From assembly GCF_900109465.1 (NCBI RefSeq), contig NZ_FOAZ01000006.1, positions 248,001 through 312,000 of the forward strand: a stretch of 64,000 nucleotides of DNA. Direction: 5' to 3'. This stretch comes from Streptacidiphilus jiangxiensis. GTDB lineage: Bacteria; Actinomycetota; Actinomycetes; Streptomycetales; Streptomycetaceae. Below are positions 10,445-18,819 of the stretch, piece after piece. Within the stretch, counting starts at the first letter, position 1. Each line of letters begins with the position of its first letter. The translations under genes were made by a program, and so were the position numbers. Below the pieces are notes generated by a model. The model saw only the letters and a program-made list of their open reading frames with translations. It searched no databases and was not told the origin of the DNA.

Positions 10445-11392
10445 ATGGAGACGCGACGGTTGCAGGTGCTGGTCGAGCTCGCCCGGCTGGGCTCGATGCG
10501 GGCGGTGGCCGAGGCACTGAACACGACCACCTCCACCGTCTCCCAGCAGATCTCCGCACTCGCACGGGAGACGGGCGCGGCGCTGGTCGAGCCGCAGGGG
10601 CGGCGGGTACGGCTGACGCCGGCCGGGCGGCGCCTGGTGGAGCACGCGACGGTGATCCTCGCGGCGGTGGAGGCGGCGCAGCGCGACCTCGCGCCGGGGG
10701 CGGAGCCGAGCGGCACGCTGCGGGTGGCCGGCTTCGCCACGGCGATCCGGGCCCATCTGCTGCCGATCGTGACGCGGCTCGCGGTCGAGCATCCGGGCCT
10801 GCACCTGCTGGTGCGCGAGCACGAGCCGGCTGAGGCGCTGGAGCTGCTGGCGGCGGACGAAGTGGATCTGGCGCTGACCTACGACTACACGCTGGCGCCG
10901 GCTGAGCCGGACCCGTCCGTCCTGGTCACCGAGCCGCTCTGGACGGCTCTGTGGGGCCTGGGCGTCCCGGCCACCGCGCACGAGGTCGCGGGGGGCGACG
11001 TGGAGGGAATGACGACGGTGGAGGTCTTCGCGCGGTTCCGGGCCTGCGACTGGATCGGCAACTCCCGTAACACGGCCGACGAGACGGTGATCCGCACGCT
11101 GGCCTCGCTGGCGGGGTTCAGTCCCCGACTGACCCACCGGTCGGACAGCCTGGACCTGGTCGAGGACATGATCACGGCAGGCCTCGGCGTGGGCCTGCTG
11201 CCGTTGGACCGACCGACCCTTCCCAGCGTCCGCGTGCTGCCCCTGGCCGCCCCCGAGGTGCGGATGCGGGTGCACGCCGTGACCCGGCGCGGGCGCGCGA
11301 GCTGGCCGCCGCTGGCGCTGGTCACGGAGCTGCTGCGGCAGCGGGCGGGCCTGTCGCGGCCCTTCGCGCAACGGATCGATCCCACACTCTGA
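10445..11392 (+). CDS. LysR family transcriptional regulator
   Basis: This 315-residue LysR-type regulator has an N-terminal winged helix (residues 1-60: LQVLVELARLGSMRAVAEAL, then TSTVSQQISALARETG). A C-terminal effector domain starts near GTLRVAGFATAIRAHLLP. It lies back to back with the EamA exporter, an arrangement usually meaning that the regulator activates the exporter in response to its substrate. The start is ATG 10445, which has no good ribosome site. An 11-base motif, ATGGCGGCATG, occurs twice just before and over the start, so the exact start is uncertain and the mRNA may be leaderless. Confidence 0.88.
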   Translation: METRRLQVLVELARLGSMRAVAEALNTTTSTVSQQISALARETGAALVEPQGRRVRLTPAGRRLVEHATVILAAVEAAQRDLAPGAEPSGTLRVAGFATAIRAHLLPIVTRLAVEHPGLHLLVREHEPAEALELLAADEVDLALTYDYTLAPAEPDPSVLVTEPLWTALWGLGVPATAHEVAGGDVEGMTTVEVFARFRACDWIGNSRNTADETVIRTLASLAGFSPRLTHRSDSLDLVEDMITAGLGVGLLPLDRPTLPSVRVLPLAAPEVRMRVHAVTRRGRASWPPLALVTELLRQRAGLSRPFAQRIDPTL

Positions 11393-11478
11393 AAGTATTC
11401 ATTCATGCTCTTGACAGCTGCCTGATGATATACAGCAAGATGTGAGCCACCCCACACCCTGAACGGCAAGGTGGCCCC

Positions 11479-12873
11479 ATGGAGCAACGCGCCCTCGAGT
11501 TCGTCCCCGAGACCGAGAGATACGGCAGCCCACGCTCGCTGTTCACCGTCTGGTTCGCGGCGAACATGCAGATCACCACCATCGTCACCGGCGCGCTCGG
11601 CGTGGTCCTCGGCCTTCCCCTGCCCTGGGCCGTGCTCGCCCTGGTCGTCGGCAACCTGTTCGGCGGCGTCTTCATGGCGCTGCACTCGGCCCAGGGGCCG
11701 AAGCTCGGCATACCCCAGATGATCCAGAGCCGCGCCCAGTTCGGCGTGCTCGGCGCGGTGCTGCCGCTGCTCCTGGTGATCCTCATGTACATCGGCTTCT
11801 TCGCCAGCAGCTCCGTCCTGGGCGGCGCGGCCCTGGCGGCCTGGACGGGCCTGCCGCACAGCGCGTGCGTCGTCGCCGTGGCGGCCGTCTGCGTGGTGCT
11901 GGCCCTGTACGGCTACCGCCTGATCCACCAGGTGGAGCGGTGGATCAGCCTCTTCAGCGGCCTCGGCTTCGTCTACCTGACCTACCGTCTGCTCTCCGCC
12001 CCGCACCCGGCGGGCCTGTGGCACGCCGGTTCGCTCGACCTCGGGACGTTCCTGCTCGTCGTCTCGATCGCGGCGACCTGGCAGATCACCTACGCGCCCT
12101 ACGTCGCCGACTACTCCCGCTACCTGCCGACCTCGACCCGCTCCTCCGCCGCGTTCTGGTGGACGTACGCCGGCTCGGTCGGGGCCAGCGTCTGGATGAT
12201 GGCCTTCGGTTGTGTGGCCGCCTCGCTCGCACCCAAGGCGTTCGGCGGCGACCCGGTCGCCTACGTGGTGGGCCTGGCGCCCGGCTCCGTCTCCGATGTG
12301 TTCTTCCTCATGGTCGTCCTCGGCGTGCTCGCGGTGAACGTGCTCAACCTGTACGGGACGTTCATGTCGACGACGACCACGCTCGGCGCGGTGCTGCGCC
12401 TGCGCGTCGGCCAGGGCCTGCGGGCCGCGTTCATCCTCGGCGCGGCAGCCGTCGGCGCCGGGATCGCACTGCTCGCGCAGGCCGACTTCCTGGCCACCTT
12501 CGAGAACTTCATCCTGCTGCTGACGTACTTCCTGGTGCCGTGGACGGCGGTGAACCTCGTCGACTTCTACCTGATCCGGCGTGAGCGCTACGACATCCCG
12601 GCCCTGTTCGACCCGAACGGCCGCTACGGCCGGGTCAACTGGCGCACCATGACGGCGTACCTCGTCGGAGTGGCGGTCGAGGTCCCCTTCGTCAGCACCA
12701 GCTACTACACCGGCCCGATGGTGGCCCACCTCGGCGGGGCGGACATCTCCTGGATCCTCGGGCTGATCGTCTCGGCCGCCCTCTACTACGGGCTGATGCG
12801 CGGCGAGCCGGTCCTGGAGGCGGAGCCGGCGCCGACCCCGGCGGTCGCCCAGGAGCCCCGGCCCACCGTCTGA
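11479..12873 (+). CDS. NCS1 family purine-cytosine permease
   Basis: The 464-residue, twelve-helix transporter belongs to the nucleobase:cation symporter-1 family, which takes up cytosine, purines, hydantoins or thiamine precursors. Family hallmarks are the N-terminal RYGSPRSLFTVWFAANMQ, the helix 2-3 loop GPKLGIPQMIQSRAQFG and the segment YAPYVADYSRYLP. C-terminal VDFYLIRRERYDIPALFDP is also typical. The substrate cannot be assigned. ATG 11479 has AAGGTGG upstream. A stem-loop at 12903-12920 may end the transcript before corA. Confidence 0.88.
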   Translation: MEQRALEFVPETERYGSPRSLFTVWFAANMQITTIVTGALGVVLGLPLPWAVLALVVGNLFGGVFMALHSAQGPKLGIPQMIQSRAQFGVLGAVLPLLLVILMYIGFFASSSVLGGAALAAWTGLPHSACVVAVAAVCVVLALYGYRLIHQVERWISLFSGLGFVYLTYRLLSAPHPAGLWHAGSLDLGTFLLVVSIAATWQITYAPYVADYSRYLPTSTRSSAAFWWTYAGSVGASVWMMAFGCVAASLAPKAFGGDPVAYVVGLAPGSVSDVFFLMVVLGVLAVNVLNLYGTFMSTTTTLGAVLRLRVGQGLRAAFILGAAAVGAGIALLAQADFLATFENFILLLTYFLVPWTAVNLVDFYLIRRERYDIPALFDPNGRYGRVNWRTMTAYLVGVAVEVPFVSTSYYTGPMVAHLGGADISWILGLIVSAALYYGLMRGEPVLEAEPAPTPAVAQEPRPTV

Positions 12874-12902
12874 GGCAGGATCTGTCGCCGCTTCGGAGAG
12901 CT

Positions 12903-12920
12903 GAGCCTCGGGCGAGGCTC
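12903..12920 (+). terminator. Stem-loop after NCS1 permease gene
   Basis: GAGCCTC at 12903-12909 pairs with GAGGCTC at 12914-12920 around a GGGC loop. It follows the permease stop by 30 bases. There is no T run, as is usual in high-GC actinobacteria, so termination is likely but not certain. Confidence 0.4.
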
Positions 12921-12994
12921 GGGCGAGGGCCGGCGGAGGGTTCGGGGAAGGATCGGGGGGTGGACGGCTTTCGGCCGCCCGATAGGGTGGCCCG

Positions 12995-13987
12995 ATGGCC
13001 GAAACCGCTCGATCCTCCCGGACCCGTCTCTACCGCGACGGGAAGCTCGACCTCGAGGGCTTCCCCGTGGCGGAGATATCCGATCACCTCGCCGAACCCG
13101 GCACCCTGGTCTGGCTCGACCTCTGCGCGCCCACGCCGCAGGACTTCGAGACCATCACCGAGGAGTTCGGCCTGCACGAGCTGGCGGTCGAGGACGCCCG
13201 CCACGAGCACCAGCGCCCCAAGCTGGACCGCTACCGGGACCACAGCTTCCTCAGCATGTACGCCGTCTGCGCCCACCAGGGCGGCGAGGAGCTGAGCGTC
13301 AGCGAGCTGTCGGTGTTCGTGACCGCCAAGGCGCTCATCACCATCCGGTTCGACGACCGCTTCGACATGGACGAGGTCGTCTCCCGCTGGGACGACTCCT
13401 CCGCGCTGGCCGAGTACGGCGTCGGCTACCTCCTGCACGGCCTGCTCGACCAGGTCGTCGACGGGCACTTCCGCGCCGTCCAGGAGATGGACGACCGGAT
13501 CGAGGAGATCGAGGAGGGCCTCTTCGACGGGACCGCCGGCAGCACCGAGGACATCCAGCGGGCGGCCTTCGCCCTGCGCAAGAACCTGGTCCGGCTGCGA
13601 CGGATCGTGCTGCCCATGCGGGAGATGGTCAACACCCTGATGCGCCGTGACCTGCGCATCGTGGCCGACCCGATGATGCCGTACTACCAGGACGTCTACG
13701 ACCACGTGCTCCGGGCGACGGAGTGGACGGAGTCGCTGCGCGACATGGTCGGCTCGATCATGGAGACGAACCTGACCATCCAGGGCAACCGGATGAACAT
13801 GATCATGAAGAAGGTGACGAGCTGGGCCTCGATCGTCGCCGTCCCGACCGCCGTCACCGGCTTCTACGGCCAGAACGTCCCCTACCCCGGCTTCGGCACC
13901 GAGTGGGGCTTCCTGGTCTCCACGGGCGTGACGATCGGGATCTCGGTGGCCCTCTACCTGGGCTTCAAGCGCCGCGACTGGATCTGA
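12995..13987 (+). CDS. corA: CorA-like magnesium/divalent cation channel
   Basis: The 330-residue protein is a 2-TM-GxN channel. It has a long cytoplasmic alpha/beta and helical N-terminal part, including the acidic EMDDRIEEIEEGLFDG stalk. Two C-terminal helices follow (about residues 268-290 and 302-322). The loop motif is FYGQNVPYPG. The classical GMN is GQN here, as seen in a subset of actinobacterial CorA proteins, so ion preference may differ from the Salmonella protein. The C-terminal end KRRDWI is basic and cytoplasmic, as expected. It is probably a single-gene unit. The start ATG is at 12995, with no strong ribosome site seen. Confidence 0.88.
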   Translation: MAETARSSRTRLYRDGKLDLEGFPVAEISDHLAEPGTLVWLDLCAPTPQDFETITEEFGLHELAVEDARHEHQRPKLDRYRDHSFLSMYAVCAHQGGEELSVSELSVFVTAKALITIRFDDRFDMDEVVSRWDDSSALAEYGVGYLLHGLLDQVVDGHFRAVQEMDDRIEEIEEGLFDGTAGSTEDIQRAAFALRKNLVRLRRIVLPMREMVNTLMRRDLRIVADPMMPYYQDVYDHVLRATEWTESLRDMVGSIMETNLTIQGNRMNMIMKKVTSWASIVAVPTAVTGFYGQNVPYPGFGTEWGFLVSTGVTIGISVALYLGFKRRDWI

Positions 13988-14050
13988 CGCCCGCTTCGCC
14001 TCCCGAGCCGACGGCGGACAGGCGCGAAGGATCCGGCATGCTGTCCCGCC

Positions 14051-14563
14051 ATGGGGATCAACGTGGAACTGCAGCGGGTCCAACCCGGGACGGTGGGCGT
14101 CGCGGCGTCCGGACGGGCGTGGCCGCGACCCGAGATGCGGGAGGGCGAGAGCTTCCGGGCGACGCTCTCGCTGGACAAGGCGTGGGGTGTGCTGCGATGG
14201 CTGCTGCACGCCGCGGCCTGCCCGGTCGACCCCGTGCTCGGCACACCGCTGCCCGAGGCCAAGGACGAGGGCGGGACAAGGGACGAGGCCAAGGACGAGG
14301 ACGACGGCCTCGACCCGGACCTCGCCCCGCCGGGCCTGCTGACCCCGGAGGAGGTCGCCCGCGCCGCGGCGTTCCTGGCCGCACTCTCCTTCGACACCTT
14401 GGCGGACTTCACCGACGAGGACGCGATGGACCTCGACGACGTCTACCCGCAGGGCCTCGACCGCGCGGGCGTGGAGGGTCTGCGCGGCTACTACACCGAC
14501 CTGCAGGCCTTCTACGCGGCAGCCGCACTCGCCGGACAGGCGGTCCTGCGGGAGCTCGGCTGA
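14051..14563 (+). CDS. DUF1877 (YfbM-like) family protein
   Basis: The 170-residue protein matches the pattern of the DUF1877 family: an N-terminal strand MGINVELQRV, then SLDKAWGVLRWLLHAA, LTPEEVARAAAFLAAL, DLDDVYPQGLDR and LRGYYTDLQAFYAAAA. The function of the family is unknown. An acidic low-complexity insert of Lys, Asp and Glu (about residues 75-95) is peculiar to this copy. It is alone on its strand, 64 bases after corA, and its stop is 9 bases from the end of the convergent aldo/keto reductase gene. Confidence 0.8.
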   Translation: MGINVELQRVQPGTVGVAASGRAWPRPEMREGESFRATLSLDKAWGVLRWLLHAAACPVDPVLGTPLPEAKDEGGTRDEAKDEDDGLDPDLAPPGLLTPEEVARAAAFLAALSFDTLADFTDEDAMDLDDVYPQGLDRAGVEGLRGYYTDLQAFYAAAALAGQAVLRELG

Positions 14564-14571
14564 GCGGCGTC

Positions 14572-15471
14572 CTACGAGCCCAGGAGCGCGAGGTCCTCGT
14601 CCGAGAGGCGCAGGGCCCCCGCGGCGACGTTCTGGGTGAGGTGGTACGGGTCGCCGGTGCCGGGGATGGCCAGGACGTGAGGGCCCTGGTGGAGCGTCCA
14701 GGCCAACCGGATCTGGGCGACGGCGACGCCGTGGGCGCGCGCGACGGACCGAACGGGGTCGCTGTCCTCGGCCGTCGGGCCGGGCTCGCGGGCCGGGCCG
14801 GCGATCGCGAAGAAGGGCACGAAGGCGATGTCCAGCTCACCGCAGCGGCGCAGCAGCTCCTGCTGCTCGCCGGAGGTGCCGAGCCCGTAGGGGTTCTGGA
14901 CGCAGACGACCGGGGCGATCTCGAGGGCCTGTGCGAGCTGCGCGGAGGTGACGTTGGAGACGCCCAGGTGCCGGATCAGTCCCGCGTCGCGCAGCTCGGC
15001 CAGGGCGCCGAAGTGCTCGCTGATCGAGCCGGCGCGCTCGCTCGGCGGGACGCGCAGGTTCACCACGTCGAGGTGGTCACGGCCGAGTTGGCGCAGGTTC
15101 TCCTCCACCTGGCCGCGCAGCTGCGCGGGCGAGGCCCAGGACCAGGCACCGGAGGGGTCGCGTCCGGGCCAGACCTTGGTCGCGATGACGAGGTCCTCGG
15201 GGTACGGCGCCAGAGCGCTGTTGATCAGCTCGTTGGCGGAACGGGTCGCCGAGAAGTAGAACGCGGCGGTGTCGATGTGGTTCACGCCGAGCTCGACCGC
15301 CCGCCGCAGCACGGCGATCGACTGCGCGCGGTCGCGCGGCACGCCGCCGTCGAAGGGCGCCGTGCCGGTCAACCGCATGGCGCCGAAGCCGACGCGGCGG
15401 ACCGTCAGGTCGCCGAGCGTCCAGGTGCCGGCGGCGGCGGCTGCGGCTGCGGAGATCGTCGCTGGGGTCAC
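14572..15471 (-). CDS. Aldo/keto reductase
   Basis: The 299-residue NADPH-dependent TIM-barrel oxidoreductase reduces aldehydes or ketones. Seen are RVGFGAMRLTG at the N-terminus, catalytic Asp and Tyr in NHIDTAAFYFS, the usual Lys in VIATKVWPG, and the cofactor segment VLAIPGTGDPYHLTQNV. The usual catalytic His position reads VNLRVP, so the His appears replaced, which occurs in some AKR subgroups. GTG 15471 is chosen because GGAGGAGG lies just upstream; a longer frame from 15558 would run through a hairpin and T tract. The leader contains a terminator-like structure. Confidence 0.88.
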   Translation of the reverse strand: MTPATISAAAAAAAGTWTLGDLTVRRVGFGAMRLTGTAPFDGGVPRDRAQSIAVLRRAVELGVNHIDTAAFYFSATRSANELINSALAPYPEDLVIATKVWPGRDPSGAWSWASPAQLRGQVEENLRQLGRDHLDVVNLRVPPSERAGSISEHFGALAELRDAGLIRHLGVSNVTSAQLAQALEIAPVVCVQNPYGLGTSGEQQELLRRCGELDIAFVPFFAIAGPAREPGPTAEDSDPVRSVARAHGVAVAQIRLAWTLHQGPHVLAIPGTGDPYHLTQNVAAGALRLSDEDLALLGS

Positions 15472-15493
15472 GGTTGAGGCCTCCTCCTGGTGG

Positions 15494-15555
15494 GTGCCCG
15501 GTTCCGGGCACGAAAAAAGCCTCCCCGGTGGATGTTCGTCCGCGCCGGGAAGGCT
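15494..15555 (-). promoter_or_regulatory. Terminator-like leader (attenuator candidate) before the aldo/keto reductase
   Basis: On the minus strand, an 11-bp stem (15545-15555 with 15518-15528, one G-T pair) encloses a loop containing a smaller stem. A run of T (15513-15518) follows at once, which is the form of an intrinsic terminator. Just downstream a second, perfect 8-bp hairpin (15494-15501 with 15504-15511) precedes the ribosome site of the reductase. The structure lies inside the leader of that gene, not after any minus-strand gene, so it could attenuate its transcription. Confidence 0.55.
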
Positions 15556-15663
15556 CACGTCTCCTGGAGTTGTAGCACGCCCGTGGGACCGTCCGCCAGC
15601 ACCGTGGGATGATCAACGGGTCGACCGGACCCGGCGGTCGCCCGCTCCGAGGAGAACGCCAGC

Positions 15664-16698
15664 GTGAACACCGCCCAGCTGCTCGTCACCGGCTGCTACG
15701 ACAAGGAGATGGACGGGCGCGGCACCGGCCTGACCTCCTACCGGCGCGACCCTGGCGACGGATCGCTGACGCCCCTCGACACCCTCGCACTGCCCTCCCC
15801 CTCGTACGTCGTCCGGCATCCGACCCAACCGCTCCTCTACACCGCCAACGAGGCCGGCGAGGTGGGCTCGGTCAGCGTCGTCGCGGTCGCCGCGGACGGG
15901 TCGCTGCGCGAGGTGGAGCGCCTGTCGAGCCAGGGCGGGTGGCCGTGCCATCTCGCGGTCGGGGAGGGCGGGCGGCGGCTCGCGGTGGCCAACTACCGGA
16001 CCGGGACCGCGCTCTTCCTCGATCTGGACGAGGCCGGGCGCCCGGTCGGTGGCGCGCGGCTGTGGGCCGGTGACGCGGGCGCGCTCGGGCCCCGGGCGGA
16101 CCGGCAGGACGGCCCGCACGCGCACATGGTGGTCCCCGGGCCGGACGGGCTGTGGACCGTCGTGGACCTCGGGACGGACCAGCTGCGCTCCGGCAGGGCC
16201 GATGCGGACGGACCCGAGGCCGTCACCGCGCTGCCCGCCGGGACGGGGCCGCGCCAGCTGGTGCGCGCCGCGGACGGAATGGCCTACGTCGTGGGCGAGT
16301 TGGACTCGCGGCTGCACGTGCTGCGGGAGGCGGAGCCGGGCCGCTTCCGCTGGCTCGGCGCCGTGCCGGCGACCGGGGAGCCGGAGAGGACGGCGGGCAA
16401 CCTCCCCGCGCACCTGACCGTCAGCGCCGACGGCAGCCTGCTGCTGCTCTCCAACCGGGTCACGGACACGGTCGCGCTCTTCCGCACCCGGCCCGACGGC
16501 CTGCCGCGGCCGGTGGGGGAGGTACCGTCCGGCGGCGCCTGGCCGCGCCACATGGAGCTGGTCGGCGACCACCTCCACGTCTGCGACGAGCGGACGGACA
16601 CCCTCGCCGTGTTCACACTCGACGTGGCGAACGCCACGCTGACCCTGCGGCACCGGTACGCGACCGGCTCCCCGACCTGCGCGCTCGCGATCGGCTGA
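15664..16698 (+). CDS. Lactonase family (YbhE-type 6-phosphogluconolactonase) beta-propeller
   Basis: The 344-residue protein is a seven-bladed propeller of the lactonase family (PF10282 type). Blades begin with SPSYVVRHPTQPLLYTANE, GWPCHLAVGEGGRRLAVANY, GPHAHMVVPGPDGLWTVVDLG and LPAHLTVSADGSLLLLSNR. In Escherichia coli a member hydrolyses 6-phosphogluconolactone, but many actinobacterial members have unknown substrates. There is no signal peptide, so it is cytoplasmic. GTG 15664 is supported by GAGGAGAA at 15650-15657. It is divergent from the aldo/keto reductase. Confidence 0.85.
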   Translation: MNTAQLLVTGCYDKEMDGRGTGLTSYRRDPGDGSLTPLDTLALPSPSYVVRHPTQPLLYTANEAGEVGSVSVVAVAADGSLREVERLSSQGGWPCHLAVGEGGRRLAVANYRTGTALFLDLDEAGRPVGGARLWAGDAGALGPRADRQDGPHAHMVVPGPDGLWTVVDLGTDQLRSGRADADGPEAVTALPAGTGPRQLVRAADGMAYVVGELDSRLHVLREAEPGRFRWLGAVPATGEPERTAGNLPAHLTVSADGSLLLLSNRVTDTVALFRTRPDGLPRPVGEVPSGGAWPRHMELVGDHLHVCDERTDTLAVFTLDVANATLTLRHRYATGSPTCALAIG

Positions 16699-16797
16699 CC
16701 GGGCCCCGACCGGGGAATGCCCGCGGGCGCCGACGCGTTGACGTGCCCATGTGGCCCGGGTTCCCTGCCGGGCCCTGCACGAGAAAGGGGATGCCCC

Positions 16798-16920
16798 GTG
16801 AAGGTGCGCAACTCACTGCGCTCGCTGAAGCAGCAGCCCGGTTCCCAGGTGGTGCGGCGTCGCGGCCGCGTCTACGTGATCAACCGGCGTGACCCGCGGA
16901 TGAAGGCCCGCCAGGGCTGA
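16798..16920 (+). CDS. rpmJ: Ribosomal protein bL36, zinc-free paralogue
   Basis: This 40-residue protein is bL36 of the C-minus type: [14 protein letters not shown], then [18 protein letters not shown] and KARQG. The CxxC zinc ligands of ordinary L36 are absent. Such paralogues usually replace the zinc form when zinc is scarce and are often under Zur control. I see no clear Zur box upstream here. GTG 16798 is chosen because it gives the conserved N-terminus and has GAAAGGGG upstream. It stands alone, away from the spc ribosomal operon. A hairpin (16753-16759 with 16768-16774) lies in its leader. Confidence 0.93.
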   Translation: MKVRNSLRSLKQQPGSQVVRRRGRVYVINRRDPRMKARQG

Positions 16921-16931
16921 CGTGTCCGGCC

Positions 16932-16981
16932 CGGCGCGGTCCCGCGCCGCTCAGGCCCGCAGGCGTTCAAGCGCCTGCGGG
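16932..16981. terminator. Two stem-loops between convergent rpmJ and NmrA-like gene
   Basis: CGGCGCGG (16932-16939) pairs with CCGCGCCG (16942-16949), and CCCGCAGGCG (16956-16965) pairs with CGCCTGCGGG (16972-16981) around TTCAAG. The second stem lies in the last codons of the minus-strand gene. Together they could stop transcription from both sides. Confidence 0.55.
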
Positions 16982-17820
16982 CGGGTGGCGAGGAAGTCCG
17001 CGAAGCACTGCGGGTCGTGGCCCGTCAGGGCCAGGACCGCGTCCGAGACGACGTCCATCTCGCCCGTCGCCACGGCCTCGTAGGAGGTGACCCAACCGGT
17101 GACCTCCCACTCCGGGGCGCCGTACACGGCGCGGGAGGCGTAGGCCTCGGCGAGCGTCTCGGGCCGGTAGGTGACGGTACGCCCGGCGGCACGGCCGATC
17201 TCGGCCGCGATCTCGGCGAAGGTCAGCGCCTGCGGCCCGGTCAGGTCGTACGTGGCGCCGACGTGGGCCGCGTCGCGGTCCAGCAGGACGGCGGCCGCCG
17301 CGTCGGCGACGTCGTCGTGCGTGACGGCGGCGACGCGCCCGTCGGCCGCGGGGCCGCGCAGCACGCCGTCGTCCCCGGTCATGGCCACGAGGTCGGCCTG
17401 GTAGCTGCTGTCGCGCAGGAAGGTGAACGCCGCGCCGGTCGTGCGGATGTGTTGCTCGGTGTACCAGTGGTCACGGGCGTAGCTGAACGTGGCGTGCGGA
17501 GCCGCACCGAGGTAGGACAGGTAGACGATCCGGCCCACACCCGCGGCCAGTGCCGCGTCGACGGCGGTGGTGTGGATCTGCACGCGCCCCGGCCCCTCGT
17601 GAGCGGAGCAGAGGAAGAGCGTCGTGGCACCGGTCAGTGCCTCCCGCATGGCCGCCGCGTCGTCGTAGGACGCCCGCGCGGTCTGGGCGACGGGCAGGGC
17701 GGCGAGCTTCGCCGCGTCACGGCCGAGGGCGCGGACCGTCGCGCCCGCCTCGGTCAGGCGCCGGGACAGCCGTCCGCCGACCCGTCCGGTCGCACCGGTG
17801 ACGGCGATGACCTCGTCCAT
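16951..17820 (-). CDS. NmrA-like NAD(P)-binding oxidoreductase
   Basis: The 289-residue atypical SDR has the N-terminal Rossmann signature IAVTGATGRVGGRL, and VRALGRD after the second strand. It has the NmrA / quinone oxidoreductase 2 pattern: VYLSYLGAAPHATFSYARDHWYTEQHIR, TFLRDSSYQADLV and YDLTGPQALTFAEIA. The SDR YxxxK motif is missing, as is common in this group, and some members act as redox sensors rather than enzymes. The start ATG 17820 has GGAGGGAA upstream. Its leader contains two copies of CTGCCCTGTC in tandem (17836-17855). It is divergent from the hydrolase gene at 17981. Confidence 0.85.
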   Translation of the reverse strand: MDEVIAVTGATGRVGGRLSRRLTEAGATVRALGRDAAKLAALPVAQTARASYDDAAAMREALTGATTLFLCSAHEGPGRVQIHTTAVDAALAAGVGRIVYLSYLGAAPHATFSYARDHWYTEQHIRTTGAAFTFLRDSSYQADLVAMTGDDGVLRGPAADGRVAAVTHDDVADAAAAVLLDRDAAHVGATYDLTGPQALTFAEIAAEIGRAAGRTVTYRPETLAEAYASRAVYGAPEWEVTGWVTSYEAVATGEMDVVSDAVLALTGHDPQCFADFLATRPQALERLRA

Positions 17821-17980
17821 GCGCGTTCCCTCCAGCTCTGCCCTGTCCTGCCCTGTCCTGTCCTGCGCCCGGCTCTCGGATCACACCCGCCGGCCGCACA
17901 CGCCACTCTGCCGGGATCGCGTCCCGCGCGCACCCCGGCCCTCTGGACGGGCGGCGCGGTCCGGTCAGTACGCTGACGGC

Positions 17981-18763
17981 ATGGCGACCGTCCGCACGCT
18001 CGACGTCCACCCGGACCTCCCGATCGACTACGCCGAGGCCGGCTCGGGCCGAGCCGTGCTGGTGCTGCACGGAGGTGCCGGACCGGCCCCCTTCGCCCCG
18101 CTGGTCGAGCACCTCGCGCGCGGTGCGCACGTGATCGCGCCCGTGCATCCCGGCTTCAACGGCACGCCTCGCCCGCCGTGGCTGACGGGCGTCGACGACT
18201 ACGCCCTGGCCTACCTGCACCTGCTGCAGGATCTCGGGCTGCGCGAGGTCACGGTGGTCGGCTCCTCGCTGGGCGGCTGGATCGCCTCGGAGCTGGCGGT
18301 GCGCGACACCGGCGGGACCGTCTCCTCGCTGGTCCTGCTCGACGCCGCCGGGATCGAGGTGCCGGGCGAGCCGATGGTCGACGTGGAGACACTGGCCCCG
18401 CGCGCCCTGGCCGAGCACTCCTGGCACGACCCGCGCCGCGGCCTGGTCGACCCGGCCACCCTGCCGCCCGAGCAACTCGCCGTGCGGCACGCCAACCAGG
18501 AGACGGTGCGGCTCCTGAAGGCCGGACGGGGGCTCTACGACCCGAAGCTGAGGCGCCGTCTGGGGCGGGTCCGGGTGCCCACCCTGGTGGTCTGGGGCGA
18601 GAGCGACCGCCTGGTCACCCCGGCCTACGGCAGGGCCTACGCCGCCGCATTCCCGGACGCGCGCTTCGAACTGGTCAAGGCGGCCGGTCACATGCCCATG
18701 CTGGAGCAGCCGGAGGTCACCCTCCGCCTCATCGACGAGCACCTGCGCCGAACGGCGCGCTGA
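17981..18763 (+). CDS. Alpha/beta hydrolase
   Basis: The 260-residue protein has a complete hydrolase triad pattern: the nucleophile elbow GSSLGGW near residue 96, Asp in WGESDRLV and His in AAGHMPMLEQPE. The oxyanion region is VLHGGAGPA. It is an esterase or C-C hydrolase-like enzyme with unknown substrate, cytoplasmic. ATG 17981 is preferred to earlier in-frame codons because homology-like sequence begins there. A short dyad GTCAG-TACG-CTGAC (17964-17977) ends four bases before the start and may be an operator. A 17-bp duplication covers the stop codon. Confidence 0.85.
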   Translation: MATVRTLDVHPDLPIDYAEAGSGRAVLVLHGGAGPAPFAPLVEHLARGAHVIAPVHPGFNGTPRPPWLTGVDDYALAYLHLLQDLGLREVTVVGSSLGGWIASELAVRDTGGTVSSLVLLDAAGIEVPGEPMVDVETLAPRALAEHSWHDPRRGLVDPATLPPEQLAVRHANQETVRLLKAGRGLYDPKLRRRLGRVRVPTLVVWGESDRLVTPAYGRAYAAAFPDARFELVKAAGHMPMLEQPEVTLRLIDEHLRRTAR

Positions 18764-18780
18764 GCCGAACGACGCGCTGA
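18747..18780 (+). repeat. 17-bp tandem duplication across a stop codon
   Basis: GCCGAACGGCGCGCTGA at 18747-18763 is followed directly by GCCGAACGACGCGCTGA at 18764-18780. The hydrolase stop codon is the last three bases of the first copy. This looks like a small slippage duplication with no effect on the protein. Confidence 0.8.
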
Positions 18781-18819
18781 GCCGGACGGCCGGAACCGCC
18801 GGAATGGCCCTGCGCCGCG

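Noticed and set aside
8336-11371. One large 1011-residue minus-strand protein
   Set aside because: Only the part from 10339 to about 9480 is protein-like (EamA). The rest is antisense to the LysR and SDR genes.
11411-11431. TTGACA promoter for the NCS1 permease
   Set aside because: The -35 sequence is good, but the only AT-rich -10 candidate is about nine bases away, too close for a normal promoter.
14572-15558. Aldo/keto reductase start at 15558
   Set aside because: It would read through a terminator hairpin and T run; GTG 15471 has GGAGGAGG just before it.
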